The translations under genes and the position numbers were made by a program. A DNA stretch of 64,000 nt from Candidatus Cloacimonadota bacterium (GTDB taxonomy: Bacteria; Cloacimonadota; Cloacimonadia; JGIOTU-2): NCBI GenBank assembly GCA_016932035.1, contig JAFGDR010000025.1, positions 1-64,000 on the forward strand, written 5' to 3'. Under the pieces are notes generated by a model that worked only from the letters and a program-made list of their open reading frames with translations, did not search any database and was not told where the DNA came from. Shown piece by piece: positions 45,687 to 54,200 of the stretch (within the stretch, counting starts at the first letter, position 1; every line of letters begins with the position of its first letter).

Positions 45687-46901
45687 ATGTTTAATCGAAT
45701 GAAAATTTTTCCAATTTTACTTTTAGGATTTTTACTCATCTTTGGAACACTTTATGCTCAAACAGAATTTATTGAACAACTGAGAGGAGGTGTTCCCGGA
45801 CCGATAACAAAAGTTGTGTGTCCATTCAATCTAACCCGTTCGCATGTCATTGAAGTACCGGTGACAATCAATGATTGTGATCAGGAGTTTACCTTTGTTT
45901 TTGATACTGCCGGTAACACAATGATAGGTTGGGACCTGGCAGAACAACTCAGACTTGAGATCGACTCGATGGCGACACCCATGCAGACAATGTATTTAAG
46001 TAAAATTGATGAGATTATTGCAGGAGGTCTTACCGTAGAAGATTTTACGTTGTCAGTTATGGATTTCAAAAAAACATTCGAAATTGGAAATGATGAGCTT
46101 GAAGGAATGATCGGACCGGATTTCATACGATTTTATCGAACCACCATCAATTACCAGACCAATCAACTTCTTTTCGAGAACAACGATGTACAGCTTACTG
46201 CAAAAACACCTGATCAGCACCTTCTTGATATGGAGATCATGATGCCATATCACCCGAGCATCCAAATGCAGATTGCGGATTTTTTCCCAATAATGGGAAG
46301 GATCGATACAGGACTTCATTATGGGATTGTCTTGCCGATAATATATATTGAGAATCTTCCTGAAGAAGAGCAGGGAAAACTTGTGTCATGCAAAGGATAT
46401 TTTGCACGCTGGCCCCTTGTCGATTCACATGAGAATTACCTTTATAAATGTCCCGAAATCACCGTTGGAGATATGGTCTTTAAAGATGTGGGCATAATCT
46501 TCGCAAATTTTCCCTTCAATAATTCTGCACTTATCGGAAAAGATTTCCTTGAGCAATTCGTGACCACACTGGATTTTCCAAACAGGAAGGTACTTCTTTC
46601 AAAAGTTGAAGGCTCATCAAAAGATGTTCTTTATTCGACCGGGATCAATGTGCGTAAATTGGATGACGGAACATTTAAAATTGTCGGCATCTGGGAAGGT
46701 TCACCTGCTGATGCTGCAGGAGTAGAGCTGGATGATATTATCACTGAGGTGAATGGAAACCCAGCGAATGATGTTGATACAGGAGAATTTTATCTTATGA
46801 GATTTGATACTAATGTTAAAGACTTGAAACTGAAAATCCATAAAGCTGGAAGTGAGGATGTTCGGGAAATCGTGTTAAAAAAGGAATATTTGGGTGAATA
46901 G
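45687..46901 (+). CDS. Exported retropepsin-like aspartic protease with PDZ domain
   Basis: A 404-residue protein with signal peptide (1-25, GTLYAQ). Two aspartic-protease half-sites, FVFDTAGNTMIGW and GRIDTGLHYGIV, are separated by ~140 residues, as in a tandem retropepsin-like dimer. The C-terminal ~95 residues form a PDZ domain (IVGIWEGSPADAAGVELDDII). This aspartyl protease/PDZ layout occurs in FCB bacteria; substrates unknown, acts in periplasm or outside. The first site is DTA, not the classical DTG, so activity needs proof. RBS GGAG. Confidence 0.83.
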   Translation: MFNRMKIFPILLLGFLLIFGTLYAQTEFIEQLRGGVPGPITKVVCPFNLTRSHVIEVPVTINDCDQEFTFVFDTAGNTMIGWDLAEQLRLEIDSMATPMQTMYLSKIDEIIAGGLTVEDFTLSVMDFKKTFEIGNDELEGMIGPDFIRFYRTTINYQTNQLLFENNDVQLTAKTPDQHLLDMEIMMPYHPSIQMQIADFFPIMGRIDTGLHYGIVLPIIYIENLPEEEQGKLVSCKGYFARWPLVDSHENYLYKCPEITVGDMVFKDVGIIFANFPFNNSALIGKDFLEQFVTTLDFPNRKVLLSKVEGSSKDVLYSTGINVRKLDDGTFKIVGIWEGSPADAAGVELDDIITEVNGNPANDVDTGEFYLMRFDTNVKDLKLKIHKAGSEDVREIVLKKEYLGE

Positions 46902-46942
46902 ATTATAAGGTTTGAAGGTTTTGTAATAAGTAAAACAAATGC

Positions 46943-46970
46943 AGGGGCTGATCGTGCTCAGCCCCTTTAT
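46943..46970 (+). terminator. Intrinsic terminator after the protease
   Basis: Perfect 9-bp stem AGGGGCTGA/TCAGCCCCT, loop TCGTGC, then TTTAT. Confidence 0.75.
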
Positions 46971-47049
46971 AAACCATATCAATAAAAAATTGACATGCCT
47001 GATACCAAATTATCATTTACATTAAGAAATTATAGAAAAGGGGAAAAAC

Positions 47050-47754
47050 ATGGATGAAAAAGCATTTGCCGCATTTTTGAAAAAGAAAGGGAAAAAAACC
47101 AATGTGATCGAAAGAAATATACGATTAGTGAAAACATTCTCAGCATACTTGAATAACGAATTCAATAAACAATTAGAAGATTGTGCAACATATGACATCA
47201 CACAATACGTTGCAACACTCGAATCACAGAAGAAATCTCCCAAAGGACATCTTTATGTACTTATGAATTATTTCAAGTTCACTGGCAATAAGGAATTGTT
47301 AAAGTGCGCAGCAACTCTTCGTCAAAAACGAACTGAAAAATCAAGAAGTGTATTCCTGCTCAAAAATTTCATGCATGTGGACCAGGAATATGTGAAGGTA
47401 TTAGCAAACGCAGGTATAAAGAATGTCGATGACATGCTGAAAGCAGGAAACACGAAAATAAAAAGAGAGATGCTATCTCAGAAACTCAATATTCCTGAGG
47501 ATTCCATTCTCGAACTGGTTAAACTTTCAGATATAACTCGTCTTGGATATGTGAAAACCAAACTGACCCGTCTCTACTACAATGCCGGACTCGATTCACC
47601 GCAAAAGATCGCAGCATTCAAACCGGAAGAACTTCATACATTCTTTGTAAAATTCGTAAAAGAATCCGGATGGGATGGTATGGTACCGAATCTGAAAGAC
47701 CTGGTTGGAAACATTGCCAGTGCCCGAAAATTGAAGAAGGTCGTCCAAGAATAG
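47050..47754 (+). CDS. DUF4332-type helical protein with integrase-like N-terminus
   Basis: A 234-residue cytoplasmic protein. Residues ~1-90 resemble a core-binding (SAM-like) helical domain as in tyrosine recombinases, but no catalytic recombinase domain follows. The C-terminal ~110 residues contain two helix-hairpin-helix-like units (YVKVLANAGIKNVDDML; LTRLYYNAGLDSPQKI) characteristic of DUF4332. DNA-binding or scaffolding is plausible; no enzyme motif seen. A TTGACA at 46990-46995 is likely its promoter; RBS GGGGAA. Confidence 0.6.
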   Translation: MDEKAFAAFLKKKGKKTNVIERNIRLVKTFSAYLNNEFNKQLEDCATYDITQYVATLESQKKSPKGHLYVLMNYFKFTGNKELLKCAATLRQKRTEKSRSVFLLKNFMHVDQEYVKVLANAGIKNVDDMLKAGNTKIKREMLSQKLNIPEDSILELVKLSDITRLGYVKTKLTRLYYNAGLDSPQKIAAFKPEELHTFFVKFVKESGWDGMVPNLKDLVGNIASARKLKKVVQE

Positions 47755-47791
47755 GGCGATAATTTGAGTGTAATAATAAGGCAATGATCGT

Positions 47792-48334
47792 ATGACAGAA
47801 AAGTATAACCATTGGTCAAAAAGTAATATTATATGGAGTACGTTACTCACGATTCTGTGTCTTGCCTGCTTTCCATTTAATCTGCTTGTTATACTCGGGA
47901 TCATCGAGCCTGGTCATAATAGTCTTGCCTATTGGATCGGATGGGTGGTCTGGCTTGTTGGCATGCTTCTGATCATATCACCAATGATATTGTTTCCAAA
48001 ACGTGGCAAAGTTCCTAAAGGAAAAGCATTTGTGCATACAACCAATCTTGTTACAACAGGCATCTATCGTGTTGTCAGGCATCCGCAGTATCTTGGCGGT
48101 ATTTTTGCAGTTTTTGTCACAACATTGCTCTTGTATCCGCATTGGGTGTTCGCAGTGCTTGGTGTCATCGGGACCGCTGTTGTCTATTTTGGCAGCAGGG
48201 AAGAAGATAAGCGTCTGCTCATAAAATTCGGTGACAATTACAAAATATATATGAAAAACGTACCTGGAATGAACATCTTGTTAGGTATATTTCGTCTTAT
48301 AAAAAGGAATCGACAGGAGTATAAAAATGGATAG
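47792..48334 (+). CDS. Isoprenylcysteine carboxyl methyltransferase/phospholipid N-methyltransferase family protein
   Basis: A 180-residue membrane protein with four to five helices. The signature TTGIYRVVRHPQYLGGIF and the EEDKRLLIKFGDNYKIYMKN tail are those of ICMT/PEMT-fold SAM-dependent methyltransferases. Substrate (lipid, prenylated compound or small molecule) cannot be told. It overlaps the small zinc-ribbon gene by 8 bases. Confidence 0.8.
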   Translation: MTEKYNHWSKSNIIWSTLLTILCLACFPFNLLVILGIIEPGHNSLAYWIGWVVWLVGMLLIISPMILFPKRGKVPKGKAFVHTTNLVTTGIYRVVRHPQYLGGIFAVFVTTLLLYPHWVFAVLGVIGTAVVYFGSREEDKRLLIKFGDNYKIYMKNVPGMNILLGIFRLIKRNRQEYKNG

Positions 48335-48581
48335 TCTGCTTTTAATTATGATCTTGGTCTTGTTTATTATCCTTGTGTTCATCTTTTACTACATGCTGTT
48401 CAGAAAGAAAAGCAAATGGGGAATAAATCCAAAACGGATGATCTGCCCGAATTGCAAGAAACCATTACCGATTATCAGGAAACCTAAAAATTTACGCCAA
48501 GCGATGTGGGGAGGGAGCACATGCCCCCACTGCGGTACAGAAGTTGATAAATGGGGAAAAGAGATACACAAATCCGCGTAG
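48327..48581 (+). CDS. Small membrane-anchored zinc-ribbon protein
   Basis: An 84-residue protein with one N-terminal membrane helix (LLLIMILVLFIILVFIFYYM) and a four-cysteine zinc ribbon (CPNCKKPLP ... CPHCGTE). Translation is probably coupled to the methyltransferase (8-base overlap). Function unknown. Confidence 0.75.
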   Translation: MDSLLLIMILVLFIILVFIFYYMLFRKKSKWGINPKRMICPNCKKPLPIIRKPKNLRQAMWGGSTCPHCGTEVDKWGKEIHKSA

Positions 48582-48613
48582 GGATCGAATCATTCAACCC
48601 GATTAATATTTTC

Positions 48614-48844
48614 CTACTTCTCGTTCGTGTTCACACTCTCCACAATTTTTCTTGCTTCATCTTCATCAGCTTTGTTGATAACCACTCCAACACCTTCAGT
48701 GAGTTGTAGTTGAGGCATCATGCCGTCGCAGTCATCTGAAATAATATAGCATTCGATGCCAGCTTGTTTGAGCAGTCCCTCCAGCAGTTCTGCTTCGATC
48801 TTATCATCAAAAACTTCGAGGATTATGTCATCTTCGTTTATCAT
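48614..48844 (-). CDS. DUF2007-family putative signal-transducing protein
   Basis: A 76-residue protein matching the small DUF2007 fold (EVFDDKIEAELLEGLLKQAGIECYI). The fold is a GlnB-like ferredoxin-type domain of unknown role. Its start overlaps the KamA gene's end by 17 bases, implying coupled expression. Confidence 0.75.
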   Translation of the reverse strand: MINEDDIILEVFDDKIEAELLEGLLKQAGIECYIISDDCDGMMPQLQLTEGVGVVINKADEDEARKIVESVNTNEK

Positions 48845-49970
48845 TGGTACTCCATAATATATTTTTTGGATTATTCAGATCATCCAGCCATGTGGCAGCA
48901 GGATTAAGAGGGTGGGAAAAAATTCGTCCAGCATTTCGTTCATCTTTTGCCTGGTGGAATTTGAAGAACATCTCATCTTCCTTAATGCCGATGATCTCGA
49001 TCTTGCCTTTTTTGTGGGACATAACAAATCGGAACCGTTTGCTGTGCCCGTCCAATTGTGCTTTTGCTTTTTCTACTATCGGATAGCCCTTTACAAGTGG
49101 TATCTGGAAATGTCGTTTCACGCGTTTGACCGGTCTGCACTGGAACAGGTAGTACGGATTGATGCCTGTTGCCACGAGCTTTCTCATGAGTGCTGCCAGT
49201 ACATCAGGATCATCATTCACACCGCGCATGAAAACGGTTTGATTATTAATGATCACACCGGCTTTCAGTAATCTTTGCACGATCTCCCGGAGTTCAGGGG
49301 TGATCTCACGAGGATGGTCGATCTGTGTCACAAAATATATTTGTTTTTTATAATGAGTGTAACTTTCGAGCAGATCAAAAAGTGCATTATTTTCTAGAAG
49401 TCTTTTTGGGTAATACACCGGTACTTTTGTGCCGAAGCGGATAAATTCGAGATGGGGGATTGGGGAAAGCAGTTCAAGGAATCTTTTGATAACACGAGTT
49501 GTAAGCATAAGTGGATCACCCCCACTGATGAGTACATTGTTGATCTCATTGTGAGCTTGAATGTATTTCACGGCATGGTTGAAATTTTTGATGATCTCTG
49601 TGGAATCCAATCCTACAAGGCGTTTACGAAAACAAAACCTGCAATAGGAAGCACACCTGTTCGTAGAAAGGATCAGCGCTGTTTGCTTATATTTATGCTG
49701 CAAACCTGACAGTTTTGTGTGTTTGGACTCATCGCTTGTATCGTAAGAACCGGATATGTCCAACTCTGCTGCAGTTGGAACGACCATTTTTTTGAGCGGA
49801 TCATCTTTTTTTGAGAAGTCGATTAAAGAGAGATAAAATTTCGAGATACGCATTGGATGGCGCAGCACTACCTTTCGGAGCTGGATTTCATCTTTCTGGG
49901 TGAGTGGCATATATTGTTTCAACTCACCCACAGATGTAATAAAATCTTTCTCTCTTTTCCAATAGGTCAT
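48828..49970 (-). CDS. KamA-family radical SAM aminomutase
   Basis: Radical SAM/PLP enzyme; the CxxxCxxC is in STNRCASYCRFCFRKR (C106, C110, C113 with the start at 49970), followed by NNVLISGGDPLMLTTRV and the PLP-site region MSHKKGKIEIIG. Family members are lysine 2,3-aminomutase and EpmB, which make beta-lysine. The frame could be extended upstream to a TTG at 50045, but that TTG is part of a TTGACA promoter hexamer, so the ATG at 49970 (380 residues) is preferred. No EpmA or lysine-fermentation genes are adjacent, so the role is open. Confidence 0.88.
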   Translation of the reverse strand: MTYWKREKDFITSVGELKQYMPLTQKDEIQLRKVVLRHPMRISKFYLSLIDFSKKDDPLKKMVVPTAAELDISGSYDTSDESKHTKLSGLQHKYKQTALILSTNRCASYCRFCFRKRLVGLDSTEIIKNFNHAVKYIQAHNEINNVLISGGDPLMLTTRVIKRFLELLSPIPHLEFIRFGTKVPVYYPKRLLENNALFDLLESYTHYKKQIYFVTQIDHPREITPELREIVQRLLKAGVIINNQTVFMRGVNDDPDVLAALMRKLVATGINPYYLFQCRPVKRVKRHFQIPLVKGYPIVEKAKAQLDGHSKRFRFVMSHKKGKIEIIGIKEDEMFFKFHQAKDERNAGRIFSHPLNPAATWLDDLNNPKNILWSTNDKRR

Positions 49971-50151
49971 AGGTTTGCTCGTGAAGTTATTGAAATAATT
50001 GAATTGACTTATCTGTAAGTGTGGCAATGGTTTAAGGGCTGTCAATATATTTTCTGGGAAGATAAAAGTGATAAATTTTAGAAATATTTGTTTTGTTGAA
50101 AAGTGCTATTTTGTGAAGTGTCGATCTTTATATCAAGCCAGAGAACATACG

Positions 50152-50176
50152 AAAAAATCCCTTCTATAGGGGGATT
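50152..50176 (-). terminator. Intrinsic terminator of the kinase/GT9-like operon
   Basis: On the minus strand AATCCC ... GGGATT (6 bp, loop of nine) is followed by TTTTTT, 85 bases past the GT9-like stop codon. Confidence 0.7.
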
Positions 50177-50260
50177 ATTCCTCAGTTTTATTGCTAACTG
50201 AAATTATCTCATTTTACAATCAATACTCATTCATATTTGGGTAAGAGATCCAATCATGGA

Positions 50261-51232
50261 CTATTTTAAAATCTCTTTTATATCGGGTAAGATGTTTTTT
50301 GCTTTCAGACCGGAAAATCGTTGAACAACATGTATGTGGTTTTTGGAGCGCTTACTCAAGTACCTTCGTTCATGGGAAGCTATGATACAGAATGTTGGAA
50401 CCGATGTATATTGCATGCAGTGCACGATTGGTGCATTGGGGGATATAAGAAGACGAGTACTTTTGAGGATTTCAACGCTTTTGTAACAATCGTCGATGAT
50501 GAGGAGTTCTGGTTTTTTCTTGAACTTTTTGTCGGAGAGTTTGCTATAGTAATCCCTATCGCTATCGATCAGGATGATCTCGATTGGAAAACTTTTTTGA
50601 AGGCCATTCACCAGTTCATATATGAGTTTTTTAGAAAATTGCGTATCAAATATTCCATTCGAAATATCGATGCATATCATTCCCATTTTTTGAGGGATTG
50701 TATTTTCATCAGTTATGAATTTAAATTTCTTAATATAGGATTCCCAATCTTCTAAGATGCCTGTAAGTTGCGTTGCGAATGAGAAATACTGATAATAACG
50801 AGACTGCAACTCATTTACACAGATGATGCAGTTTAAAACATGGATATCACGAAAATCGCTTGTACCGGCAATTACTGCATTGGGTATCTTGTTGGGAGCA
50901 GATCGAACATCCTTCGCAAGATTGCACGTGAGTAAAATGATAAGTTCAAAAGAACTGATGTCTTTGTTCATCATGAATTCCGTTAAGGTTGCAACTGAAT
51001 AATCACACTCAGGATACAAGCGCTTTATATACTTTTGCCATTCTCTGTCAGGAAGGATAATAATCGGTTTTGCATAGTACTGGAGCAGGATTCCCAATCC
51101 CCAGAGAGAGGAGATGAATTCGACAAGGTCAGATGAACATACGATAACGGTTGATGTCGGCTGACTGATCTTCTGGCTGAAATTGTGAGCTGGTTTATTT
51201 TTTAAAGAATTTTTGGATGATAGGATTGACAT
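50261..51232 (-). CDS. GT-B/heptosyltransferase-like (GT9-like) protein, divergent
   Basis: A 323-residue protein I cannot assign firmly. The C-terminal half has the GT9-like pattern of a sugar-nucleotide-binding domain (KSTRLLISPNAPIVHCMQYT followed by SVPTFCI), reminiscent of the SNDTGPMHLA region of ADP-heptose transferases. The N-terminal half is Rossmann-like (STVIVCSSDLVEFISSLWGLG). Key glycosyltransferase residues are not clear, so it may be a non-catalytic relative. Its start overlaps the giant kinase stop (51232), so the two proteins are made together. Confidence 0.5.
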   Translation of the reverse strand: MSILSSKNSLKNKPAHNFSQKISQPTSTVIVCSSDLVEFISSLWGLGILLQYYAKPIIILPDREWQKYIKRLYPECDYSVATLTEFMMNKDISSFELIILLTCNLAKDVRSAPNKIPNAVIAGTSDFRDIHVLNCIICVNELQSRYYQYFSFATQLTGILEDWESYIKKFKFITDENTIPQKMGMICIDISNGIFDTQFSKKLIYELVNGLQKSFPIEIILIDSDRDYYSKLSDKKFKKKPELLIIDDCYKSVEILKSTRLLISPNAPIVHCMQYTSVPTFCIIASHERRYLSKRSKNHIHVVQRFSGLKAKNILPDIKEILK

Positions 51233-54200
51233 TAACTGTCCTCCTTCTTTTTCCGTGGTTTAGATGCGAAAGGTAGGGATATGAAGAAGGTCGAACCCTC
51301 TCCCTTAACACTCCTGACCCACATCTTACCGCCATAATGCTCGACAATAGTCTTGGTTATCGGCAGCCCGAGACCTAATCCTGATGATTTGAATTCGATC
51401 ACTCCGGAATGATGAGATTTCAGATCGGTTACTTCATAAAATTCCCTGAAAATATTATCCAGTTCATAAGATGGAATTCCGATCCCATTATCTTTCACAT
51501 ATATAATCAACGATTCTTTACTGTCTGCTTCTTCCTTACGGAATCTCGATTTTCGAGCACCGATCGTTATCTCACCATAATCATCGGTAAATTTGATCGC
51601 ATTGAGCACCAGATTTTTGATCCCGTTTATCAATGTAATACGTTCACCCCTGATCGGTTTGAGTCCCTTTGCAAGTTTCAGGTTCAGTTTCTGCTTCCTC
51701 ATCTCAGCAAGAATATGTGTCTCATCATAGACAATCTTCAGTAAATCATCCGGCTCGATCAACTCTTTATCGAACTGAATACTACGGGTTTCCAGTGCAT
51801 TCATCTGGAGGATGTTATTGATCGCATGGAGAAGACGTTCGACATTTTTTTCCATAATTGATATTGTGTTCTGACGTACTTTATCAGGAGTGTTTGGATC
51901 TTTCAGAATGGAAATGTAACTTTTCAAGGTCTGGATCGGGGTATTAAATTCGTGGGATGATATATTGATAAATTGTGCGCGTTCCTGATCGATCTTCAAA
52001 AGTTCCTTGTTCGCATCGCTGAGTTTTTCATAATCCAGAGTATTTTTGATCGCAGTTTCTGCCATGAGGATAAATATCTCGAGAAGCTTTTCATTGAATC
52101 GTAGTACCTTGCTTGCACTGGTCAGATTGTCGAGGTAAAGGAATCCGTAAATATTATTATTCACATAGAGGGGTGCACAATAAACAGATCGGAGTTCGTG
52201 CCGTTTAATGCTGTCTGAATCTGCGAATCGTTTTTCATCCACAGCATCGAAAGTAGTAAGTGCAACTTGTGACTCATACACGTCTTTCAGCACGGTTTTG
52301 CTTATCTTAAGATTATCTTTATCGATTTTTTCACCGGTACTGAGAAGCGCAACATTAAAAACGAAATTATTATTCTCATCCAGGTTGATAAAGAATCCAC
52401 GCTCGGCGCCGGACAGTTTTATGGCATTGAGTGTGATCTGGTTTTTTAACTCTTCCTGGTTCATGATCTGCAAAATATCTCTGCTGATGGAGATCAGGTT
52501 AGAAAGCTGTTCCCGCTGTTCGATCACTTCCTCATATTCGCCAATTTTTTTGAGGATAATGGTGAGGTAAAATCCAGAGAGTTTAATGATCAATTTCTCA
52601 GATTTGGTGAAAGGATATTCACCTCTGTCTGCAAGGATGGCAATCCCTTCCAATTCATTTTTTAAGGCAAGGGGAACCAGGCAGAAATGCTGATCTTTTA
52701 CCGTATAATACTGGCATTGCAACTCGGTTCTCAGTTTATCAAAATAGCGCTGGTGGACACTTGAAATATCTGATCTTTTCAGATTTTTACTTATCCAGAA
52801 ATCCCCCTCGGCTGTTTGGGCATTGTGAAGAAAGAAGCCGAATTTATCGATTCCAATTACTTCAAGAATATATTTTTTTAAGTAGAATCTGATCTGGTTT
52901 ACACTTGTAAGATGCAGAAGATCAAAGAAGTAATGCTGCAGTTTTGATGGTGATATATTGGTGCGCTGGGAAACAACTTTTCGTAATTGTTGGGGAGATT
53001 GCAATGCATTGTAATGGAATTGATTCCTCATTCTGTTTACATCTGCTTCATCAAGACCCTTACAGATGACATCAAGTTTGCGATTGTATCTTCTCCTGTA
53101 CTTGTATTCCAGGGCTTTCATATGAAGTGTCCTATAGATAAGTGTAATAAGAACAAGGGATTCACACTGCAAACTCCAGTCCTTCATTTTTTTTGCGATC
53201 ACTTCAGCTTTGAGGAGTCTGCGGATAACAGTTCTGAGGTTCAATTCTGGTTTTCGTAATAATATTTTGCATTGAAGAATGCGTGTGTAATTATCCCATC
53301 GGAGGAATTCGTTTTTTGATGCAAGCGCATGTGCCTGTTCGCAATATATCTCCGCCTGTTTATTGTCCGATGCGATAAGACAGGTGTCTGCAATATTCAG
53401 GTAGGACATCATCAATGCATATTCATTTTGATTCTTTTTTGCAAGCGTGCCGGCTTTTTTAAAATTTGTTACAGCTTGTGCATATTTTTTGTCTGCTCTC
53501 GCTAGCCATCCCTCAAGTTGGAGCATAAACTCTTTTTCAAGTGATGTATCAATTTTTTCTGCTTTGATCTGCTCATATACAGCACGTAAACCATCATAGT
53601 TACCTGAGATAACGAGCCAGAAACAGTAATTTTTCAGATAGGAGTTGATGTTTCCAATTGTACCATGCTTGAAATAATTATCGTATTGACTATCGAGAAA
53701 AGCCAGGAATTTTGCCGGTTGGAGGATACGCAATTTCAGAAATGACGACCGGTTGTAAATCTTATTGATAAGTTTGGTGTATTTCAATTTTTTCGCAATG
53801 GTGAGAGCAGTTTCGAAATATCGTTCTGCATCCCTGAAATCTCCAAGCTTGAAGCTTGTCTGGGCAATGTTCAGGTTGACCTCCGCCATACCTGATGAGA
53901 AGTTGATGTGCTTAAAATACGAGAGTGCTTCTTGTGATTTTTCAAGTCCGTCCCTCAGCGAGCCCTGCTTCATGTTGAGAAAACCCCAGTGGGAGAGAAC
54001 GTTTGCTATGTTCAGAATATCACCTTCACGTGTGCTGACCTCAAAAGCTTCCTGGTAATGTTGAACTGCTTTCTCGACTTTATTGAGGATGTTATAGGAA
54101 TCTCCCAGGACTTTCAGAATTCGCCCGAGTCGTATTGGAGCTTCATGTGTTTTTGCAACTTTTTGGGCTTTTTTGAGTTCCTCAATTGCTTGCTCATACG

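Noticed and set aside
49971-50045. Longer KamA protein starting at TTG 50045
   Set aside because: The TTG is the first part of a TTGACA hexamer; no ribosome-binding site; ATG at 49970 fits better.
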